Shown here in pieces: positions 1 to 7,364 of a stretch of 16,255 nt of DNA. A model generated the notes under the pieces. The model had not been told where the DNA came from. It saw only the letters and a list, made by a program, of their open reading frames with translations, and searched no databases. Origin of the DNA: JAKSSE01 sp045597645 (GTDB taxonomy: Bacteria > Bacillota > Clostridia > Lachnospirales > Lachnospiraceae); contig JAZLKM010000051.1 in the NCBI GenBank assembly GCA_045597645.1, forward strand, positions 1 through 16,255, given 5' to 3'. Position 1 is the first letter of the stretch. Each line of letters opens with the position of its first letter. A program made the position numbers and the translations under genes.

Positions 1-270
1 CTCAAAAAAGAAAGTTTAAGGGATAATATGAGTACGTTAGAGCTTGCTCTTAACATGGTGGCTGAGGCAGCTACAACCGAGATTTCAAGGCAGACTAAGC
101 CAGAAGGACTTGAAGCCAACAAAGCAGTCGCTAAAGCTGGAGGTTCTGCGGCAAAGGCGGCAAAGGATAGTATTGAAGAGTCTACGGGCAAACCGATAAT
201 TACGAGTAAGAAAGCATCGGAACTTAATCATATGGTTACAGCGATGATTGAAAAAATGCAGATTGCCTAA
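1..270 (+). CDS. DinD/BRO-type protein, C-terminal part only (cut by window edge)
   Basis: The frame is open from base 1 (it reads LKKESLRDNM just before the first internal ATG at 28) and stops at 268-270. This is therefore the 3' end of a longer gene, not an 80-residue protein. The visible part, with RDNMSTLELALNMVAEAATT followed by TEISRQ and a KKASELN stretch, resembles from memory the C-terminal region of DNA-damage-inducible DinD-like and BRO/phage-antirepressor-like proteins. There, an N-terminal BRO domain is followed by a helical tail rich in Ala, Lys and Glu. Such proteins are common on prophages and integrative elements, in keeping with the tRNA remnant downstream at 2229. The ATG at 28 has no convincing ribosome site, which also argues for an upstream start. 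The DNA-binding N-terminus cannot be seen. Family assignment is fairly likely; the cellular role is unknown. Confidence 0.65.
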   Translation, partial: LKKESLRDNMSTLELALNMVAEAATTEISRQTKPEGLEANKAVAKAGGSAAKAAKDSIEESTGKPIITSKKASELNHMVTAMIEKMQIA

Positions 271-365
271 TAGGCATTCCGATTGCATTACTTGCTGGTC
301 TTGTAATTTCCTTGATTTGTAAGTAATGAACTCTTATTTTCTTTGCTTATACAAATTATAAAAAG

Positions 366-391
366 ATGCAACAGAAAAGAACCTGTTGCAT
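366..391 (-). terminator. Hairpin terminator between convergent genes, probably bidirectional
   Basis: A perfect 9-bp inverted repeat, ATGCAACAG (366-374) and CTGTTGCAT (383-391), has an 8-nt loop. Read on the minus strand it is followed by a T-rich stretch (CTTTTTATAATTTG), placing it just after the stop of the AraC gene. On the plus strand a weaker T-rich stretch (ATTTGTTTT) follows, so it could also stop transcription from the DinD-like gene. Confidence 0.7.
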
Positions 392-398
392 ATTTGTT

Positions 399-1301
399 TT
401 AACGTTCGCGATACTCACGAGGTGAACAGTGATATATTTCTTTAAATGATTTAGAAAAATAGCTATTACTGTCAAATCCACATAACTCATAAATTGTTTG
501 GATTGAATAAGTGCTGTTCCTAAGCATGTATGCGGCACTTTGCAATCTGTAATTTTTAAGGTATTTTATCGGTGAAATGTTGATAATTGACTTAAAACAT
601 CTAAGCACTTCACTTTTACTTACACTAGTAGCCATAGCCAAGTCATCCAAGGTTATGTTTTGGGAATAGTTGGCATGGATATAATTTAGAATTATTTGGA
701 CGCGATCTTCAAGTAGAAGATTAGCTGAGTTTGAGGGTATGGAATCCGCTTGATTTATATGGCTTAGCACAGCAAAGAAATCAGATAATAAATTTCTTAC
801 GTTTATCTCATAATCCTCTGGTTCGTGATTTATAACTTCCCATGCATTTCTTATGATAGTGTCTAGTTGTGGGAAGAATTCTGCATCTGGTTTCCAAATA
901 TAGTCTCTGAAATTTGCACTGTGAATAATAGGGTGTAAATATTTTTTGTAGTAAATACTGTCGGTATTGCTGCTTATTATGGAACTGTCAAAAGCAATGG
1001 ATCTAAACGCTGATAGCTGACCGGAGTTTTGATTTCTCATGGCATGCAATACACTGGAGTTTATGAAAAATAAGTCTCCTTTAGTTAGTAAATATTTTCG
1101 ATTGCCGCTTTCTAATAAAACAGTTCCTTCTTCGATATATCCTATTTCAATTTCTTTATGCCAGTGCCAGTTGACAAAGTTTTCGGTAACATCATCACGA
1201 TATATTGCTACTGGAAATTCAGGAGTTCCATGAGTACCTGTCTCATCGATATTAAATTGTGAAGTTTGGTTGGATAAAGATATACATGTTGAAAGTGCCA
1301 T
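399..1301 (-). CDS. AraC-family transcriptional regulator with cupin sensor domain
   Basis: This 300-residue protein has the classic two-domain AraC layout. Residues about 26-95 form a cupin-type effector domain (HWHKEIEIGYIEEG, then a GDLFFINSSVLHAMRN strand). Residues about 200-298 hold the paired helix-turn-helix DNA-binding region (LDDLAMATSVSKSEVLRCFK, then the second-helix motif GFDSNSYFSKSFKE and the closing SPREYRER). Family members usually sense a sugar or small metabolite and activate a neighbouring operon. The ATG at 1301 is preceded by AAGGAG at good spacing. The gene diverges from the DUF1349 gene across a 124-bp gap, so control of that gene and of itself is the simplest inference. 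The ligand is unknown. A terminator-like hairpin follows the stop. Confidence 0.9.
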   Translation of the reverse strand: MALSTCISLSNQTSQFNIDETGTHGTPEFPVAIYRDDVTENFVNWHWHKEIEIGYIEEGTVLLESGNRKYLLTKGDLFFINSSVLHAMRNQNSGQLSAFRSIAFDSSIISSNTDSIYYKKYLHPIIHSANFRDYIWKPDAEFFPQLDTIIRNAWEVINHEPEDYEINVRNLLSDFFAVLSHINQADSIPSNSANLLLEDRVQIILNYIHANYSQNITLDDLAMATSVSKSEVLRCFKSIINISPIKYLKNYRLQSAAYMLRNSTYSIQTIYELCGFDSNSYFSKSFKEIYHCSPREYRER

Positions 1302-1350
1302 TACAACTCCTTGTGATGATATAGTTATAATATTTGGTGGTTTTATTTCT

Positions 1351-1377
1351 TTGATAATATATTTATAGCGATATAAT
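1351..1377 (+). promoter_or_regulatory. Likely promoter of the DUF1349 gene
   Basis: TTGATA at 1351-1356 and TATAAT at 1372-1377 are separated by 15 bp, slightly short for a sigma-A promoter but with a perfect -10 box. Just downstream lies a short inverted repeat, TTGCA-TG-TGCAA (1386-1397). It could be an operator, though it is too short to be sure. Confidence 0.45.
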
Positions 1378-1425
1378 TACAATAGTTGCATGTGCAATAA
1401 ATTAAAATCAAAGGAGAAGTATATC

Positions 1426-2025
1426 ATGTTTGAAAATTTTCAGTGGATTAACGAAGGCGAGATAAAGATTGAAGAAAATAAGGTTGTAATGAAGGCACCT
1501 GCTTTGACAGATTTCTTCTGCGGAGGAAGTACAACAAGCGAAGAAGGAATTCTTCCCGAATCACTTTGCAATGCGCCATATTTTTATACAGAGGTTAAGG
1601 GTGATTTTGTTTTTAATGTAAAGGTATCTCATGATTTTAAGGAAACTTATGATTCTGCCTCTGTCATGATTATGCAGGACATGGAAAACTGGGCTAAATG
1701 CTGTTTTGAGCTTACAGACTTTGGAACACATGCTGCTGTAAGTGTAGTAACTAAAGACGGGGAATCTGATGATGCTAACGGATGCGATATAGAAGGTCAG
1801 AATTTTGCATATCTCAGAGTTTGCCGTGTAGGAAGAGCGTTTTCTTTCCATTATTCATTGGATGGAGAGCACTTCCATATGACAAGATATTTCCTGATGA
1901 AAGATGCTGAATCTGTAAAGGTAGGCTTGCTTGCACAGGCACCAACAGGTCAGGGTGGAGACAGAATATACGAGAATCTTTCAATTGAAAGCAAAACAGT
2001 AAAGAATATCAGAGCTGGCGAATAA
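1426..2025 (+). CDS. DUF1349 family protein (concanavalin-like fold)
   Basis: This 199-residue soluble protein has the DUF1349 pattern: an N-terminal KAPALTDFFCGG segment, GDFVFNVKVSHDFKETYDSA, then SVMIMQDMENWAKCCFE, a SVVT strand and FAYLRVCRVGRAFSFHYSLDG near residues 128-146. DUF1349 proteins adopt a jelly-roll fold like carbohydrate-binding modules and some glycosidase accessory domains; most have no proven activity, and no catalytic motif can be read here. The start is ATG 1426 because AAGGAGAAGT lies just upstream; an in-frame ATG at 1390 has no ribosome site and lies too near the -10 box. There is no signal peptide. It is transcribed divergently from the AraC regulator, suggesting a small regulator-target pair carried as cargo near the end of an integrated element. 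Confidence 0.8.
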   Translation: MFENFQWINEGEIKIEENKVVMKAPALTDFFCGGSTTSEEGILPESLCNAPYFYTEVKGDFVFNVKVSHDFKETYDSASVMIMQDMENWAKCCFELTDFGTHAAVSVVTKDGESDDANGCDIEGQNFAYLRVCRVGRAFSFHYSLDGEHFHMTRYFLMKDAESVKVGLLAQAPTGQGGDRIYENLSIESKTVKNIRAGE

Positions 2026-2046
2026 AATGGAAATAAAGAAGAAATA

Positions 2047-2099
2047 GGATAGCTTTGGAAAAATTGGATAGCTGTCTAGCGTTGTAGTCTAACGTTGTA
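2047..2099 (+). repeat. Short direct repeats upstream of the tRNA remnant
   Basis: Two copies of GGATAGCT (2047-2054 and 2066-2073) are followed by two near-copies of TARCGTTGTA (2077-2086 and 2090-2099). A third near-copy, TAGCGTTGTT, lies beyond the tRNA remnant at 2347-2356. Clustered short repeats beside an attachment core can be integrase or excisionase arm sites, but these are short and that role is only a guess. Between 2026 and 2228 I see no gene. Confidence 0.35.
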
Positions 2100-2197
2100 A
2101 CTGTATTTTGGCCGTTCCTAGCATCCTCGTGCATCCTTTGAGAACGAATTGATCACAGCGAGAAGATGCTGGTTTTATAAGGCTTCAGACGGGTTGC

Positions 2198-2222
2198 GAT
2201 GCCTTTGCATTCTGTTTTTTTT
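2198..2222 (+). terminator. Weak hairpin with T8 tract at the element end
   Basis: GATGC (2198-2202) can pair with GCATT (2207-2211, one G-T pair) across a CTTT loop, followed after CTG by eight T residues (2215-2222). The stem is short, so this is a possible terminator only. It ends 6 nt before the tRNA-derived sequence starts. Confidence 0.3.
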
Positions 2223-2228
2223 CGCCGC

Positions 2229-2270
2229 TTCGGGACGCAGAGGTCGCAGGTTCAAATCCTGTCGCGCCGA
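2229..2270 (+). other. 3' remnant of tRNA-Pro(CGG): attachment site of an integrated element
   Basis: Bases 2229-2270 read as the 3' part of a tRNA. They contain anticodon loop TTCGGGA (anticodon CGG with G37, as in tRNA-Pro), the 3' anticodon strand CGCAG, variable loop AGGTC, T arm GCAGG-TTCAAAT-CCTGT, the 3' acceptor strand CGCGCCG and discriminator A. CCA is not encoded. Upstream there is no 5' acceptor strand (CGGCGCG expected), no D arm and no CTGCG to close the anticodon stem; the bases present are GCCGC. The match therefore begins at the anticodon loop, a usual crossover point for tyrosine recombinases. Such 3' fragments remain at the far end of elements inserted in tRNA genes. From its orientation the element lies to the left and an intact tRNA-Pro should sit at its other end, outside the window. 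Confidence 0.75.
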
Positions 2271-2311
2271 TTTATTTGAACTTAAATGGCAAGTGAATAC
2301 AAGGATTTTTG

Positions 2312-2341
2312 AAGAATCTGCTATGGTAGATTCTTTTTTTT
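2312..2341 (+). terminator. Rho-independent terminator after the tRNA remnant
   Basis: A perfect 8-bp stem, AAGAATCT (2312-2319) with AGATTCTT (2328-2335), and an 8-nt loop run into a T8 tract (2334-2341). Its position 42 nt after the discriminator base fits the original terminator of the tRNA-Pro transcript, and supports the view that sequence to the right of 2229 is old chromosome. Confidence 0.8.
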
Positions 2342-2406
2342 GTTAGTAGCGTTGTTGCAGGACGTGGCATTAGGAACGTCACCAATACAAGTAATACAAG
2401 TAAGAC

Positions 2407-2436
2407 TTTACAATTCTAGCTGTATAAACATAGAAT
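2407..2436 (+). promoter_or_regulatory. Candidate promoter of the GGDEF gene
   Basis: TTTACA (2407-2412) and TAGAAT (2431-2436) with an 18-bp spacer resemble a sigma-A promoter, giving a start near 2443 and a leader of about 48 nt. The region 2342-2406 shows only a tandem AATACAAGT repeat (about 2383-2401) and no gene. Confidence 0.4.
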
Positions 2437-2490
2437 ATAGGTTAGCGATATAAAGAGCAAAGGCAATCTTACTAGAAATGGGTAATTTTG

Positions 2491-4632
2491 ATGAATATTA
2501 CAAATCTTGAGATAACACAAGCAGCTATAGACATGTTCTTTTGCCTAATATGCATAATAATGGTAGTGGCAATTAGAGCAAACAGGCCTAAACAAAAGAG
2601 CATGAAGTCATTTGTGCATCTATTTCTCATTGCAGCGCTTTTGTTTTTTGGTGAGACATTAGCCTATATATTCAGAGGTAACTTAGGCATATTTAATGTT
2701 GTAGTTACGCGTGCCTCAAATCTGGTGGTATTTGCAATGAATGTTGCGATGGCAAATACGTATGTTAGATATGTTCAAGCTGTTTTTACTGACAGAGACG
2801 TTGCTGTCAGCGATAAATATATTAAGATTGCTAATCTTTTTTCTGCGTTAAATCTTATAATCATAGCTGTCAATCAAGTATATTCTTGGATGTACTATTT
2901 TGATGAAGCTAATTATTACCATAGAAATAACATGTGGTATGTCTATACCATATTTTCGCTTGCCATTATTTTTTCTGGTGCAAGCATGGCGATAAAACAT
3001 CGCAAGTACATAGAGAATCGTAGTTTTGTCTCTGTAATGCTATTCTCGTTTATTCCCATAATTGCTACAGTCATTCAATTATTTGTGTATGGTCTGTCTA
3101 TAACAAATTTAGGACTTGGAATAGGTTCATTCGTTATGTTCGGAGCATACATATATGACTGGTCACATGACAGCGCTGAGCAGATGAAAAAAATAAAAAA
3201 GAATAGGTTCGATGTAATTATTCTTTTTGCAATCATGCTACTTAGTATGAGCGTCTCAATTATTGCGTGTGGAAATGTTATTCAGCGCGTAACGAGAGAT
3301 AACTCTAAAATGCAGAGTGAAACAGTAGCCCAGATGGTGGCTGCGGAGATTGAGAATGAATTTATCAAGCCGGTCACTGTGTCACAAACGATAAGCCAGG
3401 ATCTCACCATTAGATCATTTATTGATGGAAATACAAAGGAAGAGGCAGAAGCTGTTAAAGATGACATGACAGCTCATCTTGTGTCAATTGGAAATGAGTT
3501 TGGATATCAGATGGTCTTCGTTGTATCTGAAAAAACAAGAGCCTATTATACATACAATGGGATTAGCAAGTATCTGGATGTAGAAAATGACAGCCATGAT
3601 ATTTGGTATAAAGAATTCTTGGATGCAGGGAAAAAGTATGTCGTTAACGTAGATACTGATGAAGATAACAACTGGGCACTTTCAGTGTTTGTAAACTATG
3701 GTATTTTTGACGCTGATGGCAATGTATTGGGTGCGTGCGGTGCCGGGGTTGATATGAATGACCTCAAGAATCTCATCATTAAGTATGAAGAGCAGTATGG
3801 TATCAAGGTCGATCTAGTAAACCATGATGGACTCATACAGGTTGATAGTGATGGAAGCGTCATAGAAGTAGAATATCTGGATAATTCATATTTCGATAAA
3901 GTGACGGGAACAGACTTTTATTATCAGACTGTAGATGGTTCTTGCCGTATGACTAAATATGTTGACGAGTTTGATTGGTATTTGGTCGTTAGGGACGACA
4001 ACCCCATAAAGATTGATGCCAACAGGATTCTTTTACCAATCGTTTTGATATTTGTTGCAGGTGTAGTCGTAATGGCTATTACATTTGCAACTATTAGTAT
4101 CAGGCAGCGTAAAGCTGAGGAAGCGTATAACAGCCGATATGAAGTCTCTATAAAAGATGAGCTGACTGGCTTATATAACAGACGTGGTTATGAAGTAGAC
4201 TGCGACGAAATAAATAAAGAGAATGCTCTGACTGAGTACAGTATCATTATGATGGACCTAAATGGGCTGAAGTTTGTAAATGATAATATTGGTCATGAAG
4301 CTGGCGATGAACTGATAATTGGCGCAGCTAAATGCATGGAGAATGCGTTTACGGGACATGGAAATGTCTATAGGGTAGGTGGAGATGAGTTTGTAGCACT
4401 GTTAAAAGGTACTAAGGAGATAGTCGAAGCTTCAGTGGAAACCTTGGATTACCTGACGTCAAAATATAAAGGGAAATACATCTCTGAGCTTAGCGTCTCT
4501 AAAGGCGTTGTTGTGTGCTCAGAACATCCGGAGCTCTCATTTGAAGAATTAAAGGCAATGGCTGATAAGCTCATGTATGCTGATAAGGATGAGTATTACA
4601 GAAGAACTGGTAAAAATAGGAGACGTGTTTAA
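2491..4632 (+). CDS. Membrane-bound diguanylate cyclase (7TM-like + Cache-like sensor + GGDEF)
   Basis: This 713-residue protein is predicted to make cyclic di-GMP from two GTP at the membrane. Residues 1-225 hold about seven hydrophobic segments, like the 7TM input regions of some histidine kinases and cyclases. A further membrane segment is near 241-262. Residues about 270-505 are probably an extracytoplasmic double-Cache sensor (strands such as MVFVVSEKTRAYYTYNG, and WALSVFVNYGIFDADGNVLG). A last membrane segment at 513-537 leads to a GGDEF domain, 553-712. The active site is intact: DLNGLKFVNDNIGHEAGDEL near 590-609 and GGDEF at about 630-634. The inhibitory RxxD site that normally precedes GGDEF is absent (TGHGN instead). 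The ATG at 2491 is chosen over the adjacent TTG at 2488; the ribosome site is weak. It is flanked by terminators on both sides, so it is a single-gene unit. The ligand is unknown. Confidence 0.9.
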   Translation: MNITNLEITQAAIDMFFCLICIIMVVAIRANRPKQKSMKSFVHLFLIAALLFFGETLAYIFRGNLGIFNVVVTRASNLVVFAMNVAMANTYVRYVQAVFTDRDVAVSDKYIKIANLFSALNLIIIAVNQVYSWMYYFDEANYYHRNNMWYVYTIFSLAIIFSGASMAIKHRKYIENRSFVSVMLFSFIPIIATVIQLFVYGLSITNLGLGIGSFVMFGAYIYDWSHDSAEQMKKIKKNRFDVIILFAIMLLSMSVSIIACGNVIQRVTRDNSKMQSETVAQMVAAEIENEFIKPVTVSQTISQDLTIRSFIDGNTKEEAEAVKDDMTAHLVSIGNEFGYQMVFVVSEKTRAYYTYNGISKYLDVENDSHDIWYKEFLDAGKKYVVNVDTDEDNNWALSVFVNYGIFDADGNVLGACGAGVDMNDLKNLIIKYEEQYGIKVDLVNHDGLIQVDSDGSVIEVEYLDNSYFDKVTGTDFYYQTVDGSCRMTKYVDEFDWYLVVRDDNPIKIDANRILLPIVLIFVAGVVVMAITFATISIRQRKAEEAYNSRYEVSIKDELTGLYNRRGYEVDCDEINKENALTEYSIIMMDLNGLKFVNDNIGHEAGDELIIGAAKCMENAFTGHGNVYRVGGDEFVALLKGTKEIVEASVETLDYLTSKYKGKYISELSVSKGVVVCSEHPELSFEELKAMADKLMYADKDEYYRRTGKNRRRV

Positions 4633-4730
4633 ATTGTTAACAGGCTCCATGGCAATAAATGTATATGGCTACCGGGATGAGTATTATGCTGATTTCATTG
4701 AGGGGTCATATTAATATCACTTAAATAATG

Positions 4731-4768
4731 AGCGGGGATTTCGCATTAACGAAGTCCCCGCTTTTTTT
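4731..4768 (+). terminator. Strong rho-independent terminator of the GGDEF gene
   Basis: AGCGGGGA-TTTCG (4731-4743) pairs with CGAAG-TCCCCGCT (4750-4762) across a CATTAA loop: 13 bp with one G-T pair, followed by a T7 tract. On the minus strand no clean T tract follows, so it serves mainly the plus-strand gene. The rest of 4633-4821 shows no gene. Confidence 0.85.
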
Positions 4769-4821
4769 GTTGAGAAGTATGGACCGAAATCCACGTACTT
4801 GACTGCTGCTAACAAGTCTAA

Positions 4822-5031
4822 TTACTGGATGCTGGTTACAGTATAACCTGCGTCAGTGACAGCTTTTTCAAGAACGTCGTTAGCTACATCTGTATCTAGT
4901 GTCACAACAGCTGTGCCAGTGGTGTGGCTCACTTCAGCTGATTTTACCCCTTCTACAGCCTCGAGAGCTTTCTTGGTGTGCATTTCGCAATGACCGCACA
5001 TCATTCCTTCAATTTTCATGGTTTTAGTCAT
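4822..5031 (-). CDS. copZ: CopZ-like copper chaperone from an in-frame internal start in copA
   Basis: Within the copA frame an ATG at 5031-5029 is preceded by AAAAGGAGG with an 8-nt spacer, a better ribosome site than that of copA itself. It would give a 69-residue protein, the usual CopZ length, starting MTKTMKIEGMMCGHCEMHTK and ending at the copA stop. The CxxC (Cys12, Cys15 of the short form) binds Cu(+) in this family and passes it to the ATPase. I infer that the locus makes both a long CopA with tethered chaperone and a free CopZ. Alternatively, loss of a stop codon recently joined two adjacent genes and the ribosome site is a leftover; a missed stop by sequencing error is also possible. 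The site is seen directly; its use is inference. Confidence 0.6.
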   Translation of the reverse strand: MTKTMKIEGMMCGHCEMHTKKALEAVEGVKSAEVSHTTGTAVVTLDTDVANDVLEKAVTDAGYTVTSIQ

Positions 5032-7350
5032 TTTAATAGCCTCCTTTTGCTTTGTTTTTTTAGGTTTTTTATTAATTTTGTGATCCCGCTTGGAATCATA
5101 CATCCGGAAGAAATTTAATCTTAACGCATTGGTTACAACACTGAAGCTAGATAAGCTCATTGCGGCTGCTGCAAATGTTGGATTGAGCTGCCAACCTAAA
5201 AGTGGGATAAGTACACCGGCAGCCAGTGGAATGCCAATGCTGTTATAGATAAACGCCCAAAATAGGTTCTGATGTATGTTGCGCAGTGTAGCTCGGCTTA
5301 GCCGTATTGCGGCGGGAACATCGGATAGTCGACTCTTCATTAGCACCACATCTGCAGCGTCGATAGCCACATCAGTACCTGCACCAATGGCAATACCAAC
5401 ATCTGCACTGGTGAGAGCAGGAGCATCGTTGATGCCGTCACCGACCATGATGACTTTGCCTTTCTGCTTCAGATTGCGGATGGCATTCTCTTTTTCGTTG
5501 GGAAGGACTCCTGCAATTACTTCGTCTACGCCTGCCTGCTTGCCGATTGCATTTGCAGTGCGTATGTTGTCTCCGGTTAGCATCACTACGTGAATTCCCA
5601 TATTTTGCATTTCGCTGATAGCCTTGGGACTGTCTTCTTTTATGACGTCGGCTACTGCGATTATACCAAGAAGGGTATCGCCAGCAGCAAAAAACAGAGG
5701 TGTCTTGCCTTCCTCGGAGAGCTTTTCTGACTGAACCTTCATTTCGTCGGGGATAGCCAGCTTGCTGCTGATGAATTGATAATTGCCACCATAAACATTG
5801 GTGCCGTCCATAACTGCTGACAGTCCATTGCCAGGTAGGGCTTGGAAGTCTGCAACATCTATGGCCAAGATGTGATCTTGCTCTGCTCTCAGATTAATAG
5901 CATGTGCCAATGGGTGCTCACTTTTGCGCTCCAGTGCATATGCCATTGAGAGAACGTCCGCTACAGACCTATCGTTGGATGGGAGAATGTCTGTCACAGT
6001 GGGTGCGCCTTCGGTGATGGTGCCGGTCTTATCAAGGGCCAGAATTGTGGTTTTTCCAGTATTTTCCAGGGAGAGCGCCGTCTTAAATAGTATACCTGAT
6101 TTTGCTCCCATACCGTTGCCAACCATGATCGCCACAGGCGTCGCAAGACCTAGAGAGCAAGGGCAGCTGATAACTAATACAGAAATACCACGTGCAAGGG
6201 CATAACCGATACTTTGACCAGCCAAGAGCCACGCTATTATAGTAATAGCTGCAATGGCAATTACGGTGGGAACGAACACCCCTGATACCTTATCTGCGAC
6301 CTTGGCGATAGGCGCTTTGGTTGCAGCTGCATCACTGACCATCTGAATGATCTGTGACAGGGTAGTATCGCTGCCTACTCTGGTGGATTCGCATCGAATA
6401 AAACCAGATTGATTTAATGTGCCGGCAGAAACGGTACTTCCAGCACTCTTGTCAACGGGAATGCTTTCACCGGTAAGAGAAGATTCATTTACCGCGCTGA
6501 TGCCATCTAGAACAATCCCATCTACTGGGATGGTATCACCAGGGCGGACTACAAATATATCTCCCTTTGTCACCTGCTCTATTGGCACGGTAATCTCTTG
6601 GCCGTCACGCTCAAGCGTAGCAGTTTGTGGCGCTAGTTTCATCAGACTTTTTAGAGCATCTGTAGTCTTGCCTTTTGAACGGGCTTCCAACATTTTTCCC
6701 AAAGTTATCAATGCAAGAATAGTAGCTGCTGATTCGAAGTAGAACTCATCCATATACTTCATCACTGCATCTGCGTTACCCTTGACCTGTGCATCTGTCA
6801 TAGCGAACAGAGATACGGTGCTGTAGATAAAAGCGGCAGATGAGCCTAACGCTACAAGAGCGTCCATGTTTGGTGCTCTGTGCCACAAGCTTTTGAAGCC
6901 GCTTATAAAAAACTTCTGGTTGATGACCATGATAATTACTGTAAGCAGCAGCTGGAAGATGCCCATTGCCACATGGTTGCCATCAAAAAATGATGGCAAT
7001 GGCCAACCCCACATCATATGTCCCATTGAGGCGTACATGAGTAATAACCAAAAGCCCAAGGAGATAATTAGTCTTCTTTTTAAAACAGGTGTCTCGTGGT
7101 CTGCTAGGGAATCTTCATCAGCAGAAGGCTGAGAAGACGCTACCTGGGAGCTGTTTTTTAGGGTAGCTCCGTATCCTGCAGCTTGAACTGCCGCGATGAT
7201 ATCTGATGGAGAAGCAGTACCTTCTACTCCCATGGAATTAGTTAACAGGCTTACAGAACATGACAAGACGCCTTGCACACCGGTTACAGCCTTTTCCACT
7301 CTTGCGGAACAGGCAGCGCAGCTCATGCCGGTTACTGAATATTGTTCCAT
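4822..7350 (-). CDS. copA: Cu(+)-exporting P1B-type ATPase with a C-terminal CopZ-like domain
   Basis: This 842-residue protein pumps copper out of the cytoplasm using ATP. An N-terminal heavy-metal-associated domain carries GMSCAAC (Cys11, Cys14). The core shows TGES (294-297), the metal-channel motif CPC (396-398), DKTGT with the phosphorylated Asp440, the SEHP motif (477-480) and GDGIND (638-643). YN at 702-703 and MSLSS at 731-735 complete the Cu(+)-specific membrane site. After the last membrane segment a basic linker (754-772, KKPKKTKQK) leads to a second metal-binding domain, 774-842, with GMMCGHC (Cys785, Cys788). That domain equals a free CopZ chaperone in length and has its own ribosome site (see the nested copZ entry). 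ATPases of this family usually carry such domains only at the N-terminus, so the C-terminal one is unusual. It lies 14 bp after csoR and is presumably co-transcribed and copper-induced. Confidence 0.93.
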   Translation of the reverse strand: MEQYSVTGMSCAACSARVEKAVTGVQGVLSCSVSLLTNSMGVEGTASPSDIIAAVQAAGYGATLKNSSQVASSQPSADEDSLADHETPVLKRRLIISLGFWLLLMYASMGHMMWGWPLPSFFDGNHVAMGIFQLLLTVIIMVINQKFFISGFKSLWHRAPNMDALVALGSSAAFIYSTVSLFAMTDAQVKGNADAVMKYMDEFYFESAATILALITLGKMLEARSKGKTTDALKSLMKLAPQTATLERDGQEITVPIEQVTKGDIFVVRPGDTIPVDGIVLDGISAVNESSLTGESIPVDKSAGSTVSAGTLNQSGFIRCESTRVGSDTTLSQIIQMVSDAAATKAPIAKVADKVSGVFVPTVIAIAAITIIAWLLAGQSIGYALARGISVLVISCPCSLGLATPVAIMVGNGMGAKSGILFKTALSLENTGKTTILALDKTGTITEGAPTVTDILPSNDRSVADVLSMAYALERKSEHPLAHAINLRAEQDHILAIDVADFQALPGNGLSAVMDGTNVYGGNYQFISSKLAIPDEMKVQSEKLSEEGKTPLFFAAGDTLLGIIAVADVIKEDSPKAISEMQNMGIHVVMLTGDNIRTANAIGKQAGVDEVIAGVLPNEKENAIRNLKQKGKVIMVGDGINDAPALTSADVGIAIGAGTDVAIDAADVVLMKSRLSDVPAAIRLSRATLRNIHQNLFWAFIYNSIGIPLAAGVLIPLLGWQLNPTFAAAAMSLSSFSVVTNALRLNFFRMYDSKRDHKINKKPKKTKQKEAIKMTKTMKIEGMMCGHCEMHTKKALEAVEGVKSAEVSHTTGTAVVTLDTDVANDVLEKAVTDAGYTVTSIQ
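5040..5048 (-). promoter_or_regulatory. Internal Shine-Dalgarno sequence for copZ
   Basis: Read on the minus strand this is AAAAGGAGG, 8 nt before ATG 5031. A near-perfect anti-16S match at ideal spacing, inside a coding frame and exactly at a domain boundary, is unlikely to be chance. It encodes part of the linker (Lys-Glu-Ala). Confidence 0.75.
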
Positions 7351-7364
7351 AGTTTTCTCTTTCC

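Noticed and set aside
2229..2270. Complete, functional tRNA gene
   Set aside because: No 5' acceptor strand, D arm or 5' anticodon strand can be found upstream; only the 3' part is present.
2149..2346. 65-codon plus-strand frame
   Set aside because: It runs through the tRNA-Pro remnant and the following terminator, has no ribosome site and resembles no protein.
5276..7132. Several plus-strand frames of about 90-105 codons opposite copA
   Set aside because: They are antisense shadows of the intact copA frame, with no ribosome sites.
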